Assembly (NCBI RefSeq): GCF_018873765.1
Contig: NC_057925.1
Location: 57,176,970 to 57,240,969, forward strand
DNA: 64,000 bases
Direction: 5' to 3'
Origin: Telopea speciosissima
Taxonomy: Eukaryota; Streptophyta; Magnoliopsida; Proteales; Proteaceae
A program made the translations under genes and the position numbers. The notes under the pieces were generated by a model that was not told the origin of the DNA, searched no databases, and worked only from the letters and a program-made list of their open reading frames with translations. Below are positions 10,318 to 20,428 of the stretch, piece by piece (positions within the stretch are counted from its first letter, which is position 1; the number at the start of each line of letters is the position of its first letter).

Positions 10318-12953
10318 CTTTTAGCTTAGAAAAAGAGTCATATTATGAGGATTTGATTCGGAGAGCATATTTATTAGTTATATATAGAAAACCAACTTCC
10401 AAGGTAATGGGGATGGATTATTAGGAAACTTGGATGAGCTGTACCAAAAGTTTAAAAGCTTTTTGAATAGAAAATTCTATTTTTTTTGGGTATGATTTGA
10501 ATAGAAAATTCTGATCATGTGGAAATGAGTTACATGATCCCCACAATTTAATATTAAATAATTAATAAAAAACCTCCACGTGGTTGTGGTGTCTTCTACG
10601 TTTCAGTGGAGAGAGAGAGAGAGAGAGAAAGAATTTAGCTCTTCTCTAGGGAGGCATGCACCCAAGGTGCTGCCAGGGACATCCAACGGTTGAGCTGTAC
10701 CGCACACATTTTGATGTACATATAAAGATGCGTGCAGCACAGCCCAATGGCTGACAGAGCCCTAAGCATTCCCTGCTCCCAGGAGACGACCCTGATTGTT
10801 GGGAACCCAAGCCCATATTCCCGTGTCGCTGTAACTCTTGTGAGCGATTGTCAAACTATTTCATTTCCATGTGTTTTTTGTCCTCCTTTGGGCTGAGTGC
10901 ACACGTGACGGAATTCAGTTATTATGTACATTATAATAAGGTTGTGGTCCTCGTGGAAGAACCTGCAATAAAATATTGGTCCATAGTTAAGCCCTCTACA
11001 CGGCTACATCCAGCTAAGGAACCTGCAATAAAAAAAGGGTGTCTTATGATTTGTATACAGGGTGACCAACTTGGCCAGTGAGGACCATGGTTTGAGGAAT
11101 CAGTATCGAATAGGATTATTCATGTCGTTATGCAGTTATGCATGAGGATTGATACTGATTCTTCAAATTGGTACGAAAAAGTATTAAAATGTAAAAAGAA
11201 AAAATTGATTTTTTGAATAATACAGGGGTAAATCTATTAAATCCAAATCAATATGGACCGATCCAGATCAGTATCAATATCAACCAACATCAATACCAAT
11301 ACCAATACCAATTACTAAAACCGTGATGAGGAGAGGGAATGTGTGTTAGAAAAACAACGCCCAGAAATGGGGATTTTGCAGGAAAAAAAAACGAAAAAGA
11401 ATAGAAAATAAGCACACTAACACACAACACCAAGGATTTACATGGTTCACCCCCAAGAAGGTAAGTTACATCCACGACCGGCGATAGAAACTAGTTTCAC
11501 TATTTCTCCGAAGAACAATTACAAATCCTCAAGTCTCACCTTACCCTCACAACGAGATAATAACACTTTATAAAGAAACCCTAACCTAGAAAAGTACAGA
11601 AATGCCCTTAGGAGCCCAAAAAACCCACCCAGTCTGGTTCGGACTAGAACTAAACATATGTCCAAGAACATATCGATTCGAAGGCCTCAACGATCTCTAT
11701 AGGGGTCGACTCTAATGTATGCACTTTTAGACGTTTCGAGCACATTTCGAGGCCAAAACGGTCCTCCGAAGAACCCCACTGTACTTTCTGGACTGAGATC
11801 AAGCTTCACCAATAACAATGTGAAAGAATATCTACTATTGGCATTGGATAAATCATTTTCCCTTAAATGTATAATGTTGAAAATTTTTTTAAAAAAAATG
11901 CCAATAGTACTATTCTTACAACATATTTTTATAATTATATATATGATAATAAAAAAATTAAAATATTTCTAATTATTAACAATTCAAATTGTTAACATTA
12001 ACTTTACAAAAATTAATTATTAATTTTTCCAACCAAAATATTTAGATTTGAATATAAAAAATAGGAAAAAGGAATCGCATGACACCATTATATGGATTCC
12101 TTCTGCATGCCTCTCACAAAATTGTTGACCCCACACTCTCTCTCCTCCATTAAAAAGCCCCTCTACTTTTTTCAATAGAACATTTAAAAAAAGAAAAAGT
12201 ATCTCTATTGATGGTTCGAAACTTGGAATGCCCATTGATGCAAAAATAAACACGGCCTTTGAGGAGACCCTGTCCTATAAAAATATAGGGTAAGAGATCG
12301 TTTGCTTGGTCGTGTAGCCCCCCTACCAATGCAAGGGACAATGTATGCATGCACAAGTGTATTAACATTGATAGGATTTCTTTTTATTCCAGTAAGAGTT
12401 GACAATAATTTCACATGCTCTTATGTTTAAACAAAGGAACCAAGCAACATTATTTTTTTGAAAAATATAATAGCATTAAGGAATATATTTGAAAACAGTT
12501 CCATTACCACATTTAATAAGATTCTAAGTCAATTATACTTTTTCAATCACAATTTGGTGCTTAGGTAATCTGCACCATCCCTTATCCCTTTATAAAAATT
12601 CAATTCAAATCAAACCTTAACTATTGAAATTATAAGAAATTAGATCAATTACAGAAAATGTAAAAAAAATTTCAATACAATATGAACCATATGGTTGAAT
12701 TGAATCTTCAAACTTGATGTACCCTTAAAATTTTATTTATTTTTTGGTTGAGGATAACCTTAAAATGACTTTTTTCCATCCAATGGTTTTTATTTTCCAC
12801 ATAGATTAAACCAAGTAGGACATTACTCCAAACTCTATAGAGCATGGTTTGAGGAATTAGTATCGAATCGGCCGATTGAATGTTTAAAAAAAATAAAAAA
12901 TGAACCGATACACATCGATCCGTGGTCGATACCGATATGGATTACTAAAACCT

Positions 12954-13199
12954 GCTATAGAGTGCTGGCTCATGGCTGAGCCACACATAGCTTCCTTGTG
13001 TGGTGTATACAATGAAGAATTTCATCCTCCGCCTATGGATGTTCAGCCTATAGTGGAGGACATTCGGGAGCTCACATCCCAACTCAGATCATGTAATTTC
13101 CACTTCATTTCTAGGGAGGCAAATTGTGTTGCCGATACCCTAGCTAAGAAGGCCTTGTCAATATCGTGTAAGACAACATGGCCTATTTCCACTCCGTGA
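12954..13199 (+). pseudogene. RNase H C-terminal fragment, unit B
   Basis: The translation contains DVQPIVEDIRELTS and FHFISREANCVADTLAKKAL. The (R)EAN.VAD.LA motif marks the end of the RNase H domain of plant LINE-type retroelements. Only the C-terminal third is present and the frame ends at 13,197-13,199. The ATG-bearing upstream part (12,900-12,953) comes from the adjacent TIR element. Confidence 0.75.
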
Positions 13200-13499
13200 C
13201 TTAGGAAAGATGTTCATGTCCCAGCCACGAGTCCTTCACGATCTGATGAATAAGCATATCTTCACCCAAAATATCAAAAAAAATACAGTGAAGAACAATT
13301 TTTCCACACTGGGTCTATCGCTCGAACTGTACATCAAAGACACAGTTTTTATTTTTTCTTTGTGTACTATATAAATGTATGGGATTGGTCCGATTGGACA
13401 AAGAGAGAAACAAGAGCAAATAAATAGAGGAACCGAACCTCAATCTCTGTCTCTTCGCTCTGTCCGCTCTGTAGAGGCAAACTGAACTCTGTGACTCTG

Positions 13500-14348
13500 T
13501 GAACAAAGGACAATCCGAAACGAATGGGACGCAGAAGGATCGTTCAAATACATCAACGACACAACCACCGCTCTCGGCGCCATCGACGCACGAGAGCGCC
13601 ACAAGTTGGCCGAACGCGAGCGGCGCAAATCAATGCGAGAGCTCTTCCTCTCCCTCCACGCTCTCCTCCCACACGCCAAATCAGTCCGAAAGGAACAATC
13701 AGCAATCCTTGAAGAGATCATCAAGTACATACCTTTGGCTGTCGCTCGTCTCCGATCGCTCCAAAATAAGAAAGATTCGCCTTCCTCTACTTCCTCTAAG
13801 GTATCGAAGTCGCCGGCGCCGCCTGTCGAGGCATCGAACCGTCACTCTGCTTCCTCTGACTCGTCGGAATTCGACATCCGAGTCGCGGCTGAGGCTTCGT
13901 CGTTTGTGTCGATTCGGATTAGAGGAGACCGAGTTAATGTGTCATTGACTTATACGAATCCCAAGGGGACTTCACAGGTTCTCCCACTCTCCGTCATAAT
14001 AGATGAGCTTGAAGCTCATCACCTTGAGATTGTTCGTTCTACACATTGCCGTGATGGGAGCAAGACACTCCATCACACCGATTGCAAGGTCTGCATTGGT
14101 TTTTTGTTTTTTGAACTCTTTATCTGTGATTTAAATCTCTTTCGACCAATGTATTTGATACCCATTATTTAATTTTTGGTTTGCTGAACTGGGTTAGTTT
14201 CATTTTATTGTTTTGGTTGCAGATTTGTGATGGGTTGGATAGATCTCCTTCTCTGTTTAAAGCTAGATTACAGCAATTAGCCGGCAAACTTCTTTGGTTG
14301 AAGAAATCATCTTCTTCGCTGAAGAGAAATTTTGATCAGTTGGACTGA
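13500..14348 (+). pseudogene. bHLH-like copy 2, start codon deleted
   Basis: Exons correspond to about 13,500-14,088 and 14,223-14,348, with a 134-base intron that lacks both MITEs. Compared with copy 1, a 19-base deletion just after CCGAAAC removes the ATG; it is flanked by a short GAAC/AAC direct repeat. A 6-base gap follows before the DTTT region. In the bHLH frame a TGA lies just upstream and the first ATG is at 13,633. That ATG is after the basic region, at the start of helix 1. Translation from there would give about 193 aa: helix 1, loop, helix 2 and the C-terminal domain without the DNA-contacting H-E-R-R. An out-of-frame ATG at 13,524 precedes it. It is either a dead gene or an HLH-only protein; the sequence does not decide. 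Confidence 0.8.
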
Positions 14349-14806
14349 TTGACTAACCGATCAACTGCCTCACCAATCAACACTTAATCTCCGTCTCGTC
14401 TTAGTTCTCACTTATTACCCCTTCCCTTCTTCTTTTTGGGCAGTTCATGCCATTGATTGGGTGTTGGCTCGTTTAACTCCATTTGTTTCAGATTTCTTTT
14501 TCTCGTTTTTTTGGTGTAGTTTTCCTATTTTCTTCCCTGCTGACTCCTTTCTTAGACAGAACTACGATAAATTTTGTAAATGAAATCATGAAAACTACAA
14601 CTTTCAATCTTGAATGGAAGAGTGAGAGAGTTTTGGAATTAAAAGGAATAGGTTTGGCATGCTTTTCCTTCTCTGCTTTTCTTCATATTCCGCTCAAATG
14701 AGGAAGGTGATGATGCTCCATTGGCTTATGATTCCTTAAAAACTGCAAAAAGTGAAGGGATCATTGATGATTGACCAAGAGGAAAAAGAATTATAAAATA
14801 AATAAA

Positions 14807-14864
14807 TGGAGATGCGGGGCATCGATCCCCGTACCTCTCGCTCTACCATCTGAGCTACATCCCC
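14807..14864 (-). pseudogene. tRNA-Ala with anticodon deleted, unit C
   Basis: The minus strand starts GGGGATGTAGCTCAGATGGT and ends with a paired T-arm and GCATCTCCA, so both acceptor strands are intact. Exactly 15 bases, including the anticodon, are missing between short CGC/CTCGC repeats. The result is 58 instead of 73 nt. A-box and B-box promoter sequences remain. Confidence 0.9.
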
Positions 14865-15400
14865 TTATTTCTTGTTGTCATTTTTATATTATAATTATTT
14901 CTAATCAACATATGTACAACTCCTTCATTCATCTAAGAGTGTCTAAATGACACTTCCACAGGTGCATTCAGAACTTGATATCGTTTTTTTAATTGTCTTT
15001 TGTTTCATTTTCAAAAGTGTTTCAAGATAATTTTTTAATTTTGTCTAACTAACAAAATTTTTGTTAATGTTTTTAAAAAACTATTGAAATCAAGAAGAGG
15101 AAAAAAAAAAAGAGCTTCCCGTTCGATAGAATTGGAAAGTAATTGGCCTTTGTGAGCTATTCTTCCATGTGATAGTAACTTTCATCATTTTAACTTTTGA
15201 AAATTGTTTAGACAAATCACATTTTAATATTATTAGCCCTTTTAATCTCAAATTCCCAATTGGATAGAATTGAAGTTAAGGGAAAAAAAATACGAGAAGA
15301 TATTGGAGGGGTTGTGAGTGTATTGGGCTTGCAAGAGTTATAGACTCTAGCTTCTCTCTCATTTATCTCATCAGTGTTTTAATACAATATTTATTGGGAT

Positions 15401-15550
15401 TGAGCTCCTCTCCAGGGTGCCCAGCACGCCCAGGGGGCATCCAACCGTTGGGCTGTGCTGCACACATCCCTAGGCATGCGCTGAGATGTGTGCAGCATAG
15501 CCTAACCCTTGGATGCCCCCTGGGTACTGAGCTCCCTGGAGAGGAGTTGG
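15401..15550. repeat. Foldback repeat, unit C
   Basis: This is the same inverted-arm structure as at 7450-7597 (TGAGCTCCTCTCCAGGGTGC and GAGCTCCCTGGAGAGGAGTT). Confidence 0.8.
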
Positions 15551-16097
15551 ATCCTATATTATTGTGCAATTCAATGGGAAATTGCACATCGGTTGCAGGA
15601 TGATTTATGTTACTAGCTGTTGGGAGTTGAGGACCTACTTGCCATGAAGTAGGCGGCCGGAGAGGGATCTCCTATGGACTAAGTATCAATAGTACTAATG
15701 GAAATGAATAGGGGAGCAAGTCTCATAATATGTTCGATCATGGGATGTTAGGTGGTTAGATCTAATATTTGTGGGGGTAAAGTTTCTCACATCGTCGATG
15801 TGAGGAATTTCATGTCACACCAATCATAGTATGAAAAATGGTTTTGTTTAGTAAGGAATTTATATAGTGTTTGAGGAAAGAGTGTGTCAGTACAAATCCA
15901 CAGCTCATTATGAGAGAGTATGAGAAAGAATCCTCACGTTGACAGTAAGGAATTCTATGTTTTAAAAAAAAAATACATGACTATGCAAGCTAGTAGCAAA
16001 ACTTGAATATTTGTCATAGTTTTTTAACTAAGACTATATATGCCATGTGTAAATTGGCCATGGACCCCCAACAATTCAAACATGCTTGATCGAGACC

Positions 16098-17584
16098 ATA
16101 GTTAGTAAATCTGTATAATACGCGGATCCGAACGTCTTAATGAAAAACATCCAGTATGCCGTATAAGTCATCAGATACGGGGAAAAATGCGGATTTTAAG
16201 GTCTGACATATTATACACGAATAAAATACATATTATACACATATAATACGTTTAATTATATATACCCAAAAAAAAAGATAAAATCAATCTTAAACATTAA
16301 ACCGATCTAATACTAACCGTTGGATTTTATCTTTAATGTTACCAAACCAGCAAACCTTCGTCTCTTCTCTTCTCTAGCAGAAAACCAAAGACCAAACTCA
16401 GCGACTGATTCTCCTTCTCCATTCTTCTCTGTCTCTTCTTCCAGCAAGGCAGCGACTGTGCTTCTTGTGTTCTTCAGGCCGGCGATTGCAGCGGCAGTTT
16501 CCTTAAGTTATTTTTCTGAAACCCTTTTTCTCCATTCTTCTCCATCTCTTTGCTCTCGGCTTAAATTTTTAAAGGTTTTCGAATTCTAACGATTGGTTGC
16601 TGCTTGCATTTTCTTCAACGATTGAACTAAAGCCCCACCGTCGGGACTCAAATCTGTTGGTTACTGCCTGCGTTTTCTTCAACCAACCTGAAATCTAGAA
16701 GGCTGAAACTACTTCGTTAAATTTCCCGATTGGTCACTTGAGGATCCCTCCCTCGCCAACTTTCTCTTGTGGCCATTACATTCCTGTAAGAATCTCTTTC
16801 ATTTCATTCAATTGTGCATGTAATTTATCTCTAGTTCTCTAAGATGGGGAATGTGGTCAGTGAATCACAATTTCTTTTTATTTGTTTTTCCTCCCTCTTC
16901 TTGACTGCCATAAATATAAAAATCTCTTTCTTTTTTATTTTTTTTTTAGTGTAGATTTGCTGCTACTACTCTAACAGGCTTGGTTCTCTCGGTTGCTAAT
17001 ACAAGAAGATCGAAGATATCGCCGAAACCCCCTTGTATATCTTCTCTTGTCAGTTCTTATGTTGCTTGTGACAATTTAATAGATTAGAAAATTGTTTATT
17101 ATGATATTTTGTACAATTTTTATCTATGGCTTTTGAATTGAAATCTTGTCTTGTGTTTTTTATTTAACATTTTTCTCTTGTATACAAAAGCTTATGTATA
17201 CAATCTTAAGCAATATTCATTAAGATTGTAATGTGGTAGTCTATCTAATTCCTTTCAATCATTCTTTTTGATTGGTCATTTTAGGTTCTACAATAAAGCT
17301 TGTAATGAATCTAGGCTTGTTAACCAATCAAACTATATATTTAGGCACATCAGTAAATGCTATTATTGTGTTTATTAGGTGTACAAGTCTGCTGCATCGT
17401 GAATATATGCCCGTAATTTTGCTCTTGGATTTTTACAAAATAATCGTATTAAACATGTATTGTATTATTATCGTAGCGTTTTATTAAGACGGATTTTAAA
17501 AAAAATTATTATTACCGTACAGTCCATTTGACTATCGTCCGTATCTGTTCCCATATTATTGTCGTTCCCAAACTTACTAACTAT
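16098..17584. mobile_element. 1.49-kb non-autonomous element with 10-bp target duplication
   Basis: Termini are ATAGTTAGTAA and TTACTAACTAT, flanked by perfect GATCGAGACC (16,088-16,097 and 17,585-17,594). Units A (about 3811) and B (about 8140) have the uninterrupted site. Beyond the first dozen bases the ends share only patchy inverted similarity (AATACG, GATACGG, TCTTAAT blocks). The interior (about 16,320-17,050) is CT-rich and looks transcribed-gene-like, but I recognise no protein. The 10-bp duplication suggests a Mutator-like element. Confidence 0.8.
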
Positions 17585-19302
17585 GATCGAGACCAAATCT
17601 TTTCCATCAAATAGTCATAATGGCCAAATCAGGTATCACGTGGTGGAAAATAAACTTATCTAATCGAGACAACCATTTATATACTTTTGCCTCATATAAT
17701 AATTAAAAAAATTAAATAATTCAAAGGATATAGGGTTTCTTCCTCTTATGGAACAAAATAAGTGAAGCGGGAATCTAGAGGTGTAGTGTCAATTGCTTTT
17801 TAAGTCCTTGTTAGTACCTTGAAGTTGATGCTCATGATGATGTTGGATGAAAACAGTCATCTATATCTCTAAAACATATAAGATATTTCTTTTGGTAAAG
17901 TTTTTTTTTTTGGGTGAAGTTTTTGGTAAAGTGAAACATATAAAATATGAAGAAGATTGCTTTGATATCTGGACCAGCATGTAGTTGGAATCAACCCCAA
18001 ATGGGCAAGGGGATATTTCCTCCTGAAGATGCCAATGTATAATCCATAAAACAAGCACGTGAAAAGTACTATTCTCTCTCAATTATTATTAAAAGGGAGA
18101 AGGTTCTCTGACCAAGCAGGATATTCTCCAATCTCTCACATAAATATTATTTATTCATTTATTGAAGGAAAAAGAATAACAATAAAAAAAAAAGATATGA
18201 GGAGTCCTAGTGTATGACTTAGGCTCAGAGCGCCTTTTCCCTTAAAAAAAAAGGTTTTCTTTTCGTCTCCAACACACATACACTAAGGGAGATATACCCA
18301 CAATATTTATATTTTTAAAATAAAATTAAAAAAAATTAGGACAAGATTTCTCTATGGGGGAACGTGGCCCCTATACACGCTGGGACCAATGAAAACGTGA
18401 GCAGAAGCATCATGGGGAAAGAATTTCCACCTTTCATTGGGGGCAGGGAAATCATTTCACCCACCCCACCCCACCCCACCCACTATGTTTGGGCATGGGC
18501 AGTAGCAGTACATTCCCCCAGAGGAAACTTTTCTCCAAAAAATTATTAGGCAAAGTTTGAAATCCACGCTATTGCTTGCCCCTACACTAGTGGGGGGGCA
18601 ATGAGAACGTGTGCAAGGGCATCAACATGGATAGGATTTTTTATGTCACTGAGGGGAGCCGTAATTTTGTTTGCTCTTGTGTCTATCTGAATGCAGGCTC
18701 CACGCAACCTCGCAGGGATTGAGTTCGCTATCTGACTATGTAGCATACGCTAGCACCTCTCACAATAGGAGGCAAATATGTCATTCCATAAGAGGGAGGA
18801 GAGACCTTTTGGGATTGGTGTGTGGTTGTGTGATTACACTTTCATCAAAAAAATAAGAGGGAGGAGAGAGATAGAAAAAGGAAGGCACTAGAGTATGTTA
18901 TGTAGCCTGGCAACATTCTTTTCCTATCTACTTATTCTACAATATATAAGAATAGCTAGGGACGGACATGCTGAGGATTAATATCTTATGTTTTGGGGTT
19001 TGGATTGTGAGTTATTTCTGAAGAACTGTTACATTGGTAGAAATAGGGATTATTAGGGTTTATAGGGAATTCTTTGAGGTGTGAGGAAGAGAACTTGTAA
19101 CCCATTTCTCAATTGGTAATAAAGACGCTCTCATTTCAACATGGACATAGGCATCATGTCAAATCATGTATATATTTGTGTTGATTGTGTGGTTAATCTT
19201 TCTTTTGTTTTGATTTGTTTTCTACGACGTGCATAAGTTTCAATTTCTACAAAACATCCCCACGTTTTGCGTAGTCTCCAGTTTCCTATACCTAGAAGAA
19301 AT

Positions 19303-19661
19303 TAGGGGAAAGTTTTCATACACGCTTGTGTAAGCCGTGTATGTGAGAGGGTGGAAGTTTCAAGGCATTAATTAATGGGGGAGGATTTAGAATTTTTCTC
19401 CTCTTAGGTTCCCTGCCCGGTCAAGTTCGTAGGTTCCTCTCATAGGGAGGGCGAAAATGACGACCTCACCCCACCCAGGCAGTGTGTTCGAGCAGGGGGT
19501 GAGGTCGTCATTTTCGGCCCCCTATGTAGGAACCCACGAACCTGATCAGACAGAGAACCTGAGAAGAGTTAGATCCGGGGATTTATGACTATTCCGACCC
19601 TTTGTGAGAGGAGACACGACCGTACATGCTTACACGGCCATGTATGAAAACTTCCCCCTAA
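19303..19661. mobile_element. Nested hairpin (foldback) elements
   Basis: Outer arms: AGGGGAAAGTTTTCATACAC at 19,304 and the inverted TGTATGAAAACTTCCCCCT ending at 19,660. Inside lies a second palindrome, 19,398-19,568, with arms of about 60 bases (AGGTTCC...GACGACCTCACCC / GGGTGAGGTCGTC...GAACCT). The inner element belongs to the same family as 47,945-48,085 and 50,380-50,540. Confidence 0.8.
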
Positions 19662-20306
19662 AATTAATTGGCAAACTTTATGCATTTATCGTCTTTGTAT
19701 TAATAAGAAGATATGCCCTGATGAGGTAAAGAGTATGTGTTTTTTTGCTTTTTTGGTGAAAAAAGAGTGTGTGTTCTATGAATAAATGAAAAGTCATTTT
19801 TATGGTCGGTTGTACTTATATTCATAATTTAATGGTTATTATATTATATGTGGACCGAGTGATTTTATTTTTTATTTTTTTTTGGTAGGAGGACCGTGTG
19901 ATTACTCACACCAAAATGGTGATGATCATTGTTCAAGAAGCATCTCAAGAGATAACCTAGCTGACAAGGAAGTGGGACAATACAAGGCCGTGGGAGATTT
20001 TCCTGATCATATTCAATATTTATGGCAACACTGATCTATGTGCATTTCTAAAGCAAGATAGACATTTAGTAGGAGTAGCAAGATAGACACCGCTGATAAT
20101 GTTAATAACCTCTTCCTTTTGGGATCTCTAATGCCATTTCCAAAGTTCAACTTAGACACATGGAGAAGGGTTGTTTTCATCTTCAAAATTTAAAAAAGTT
20201 AGCTTCCCACCTCAGACATAGCCAAAGAATATTTGAGGCGGTGACAAGAAAGAAAGAAAGGCTACCCCACCTCTTCACACTTGAATGGCAGAAAAAAAAT
20301 ATAATA

Positions 20307-20428
20307 CAGAAACCCACCCAAGTCCCAAGGAAAAAATTTGTAAAACGGCAGTGACATCCCAGGTGTTGCCACTTCGAATAAGCTCAGAAACCCACCCAAG
20401 TCCCGAGGAAAAAATTTTGTACAACAAA
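20307..20428. repeat. Short direct repeat pair
   Basis: CAGAAACCCACCCAAGTCCC begins two nearly identical 40-base copies at 20,307-20,347 and 20,388-20,428, offset by 81 bases. They are non-coding. Confidence 0.8.

Larger units (their letters stand above)
6853..13360. repeat. Tandem unit B (bHLH gene deleted, solo LTR inserted)
   Basis: The order is tRNA fragment, foldback (7450-7597), solo LTR (8601-10,317), foldback (about 10,632-10,800), TIR element (11,086-11,325) and RNase H fragment (12,954-13,198). Without the LTR it is collinear with unit A from 2540 to 6840. No bHLH sequence precedes the tRNA fragment, unlike units A and C. Confidence 0.85.
13361..17862. repeat. Tandem unit C
   Basis: The order is a bHLH copy without ATG (13,500-14,348), a tRNA-Ala with an internal deletion (14,807-14,864), a foldback (15,401-15,550) and an inserted 1487-bp element (16,098-17,584). 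Homology to units A and B stops near 17,862, after GGATGAAAACAGTCATCTAT. Confidence 0.85.

Noticed and set aside
13440-13948. Frames on both strands over bHLH copy 2 (including a plus frame from 13,499)
   Set aside because: They are Arg/Ser-rich out-of-frame translations of the bHLH exon. The homologous frame is the one continuing from 13,606/13,633.
18364-18549. Possible CRISPR-like or satellite array in CCCACCCCACC repeats
   Set aside because: It is a short pentanucleotide microsatellite. There are no spacers and the genome is a plant nucleus.
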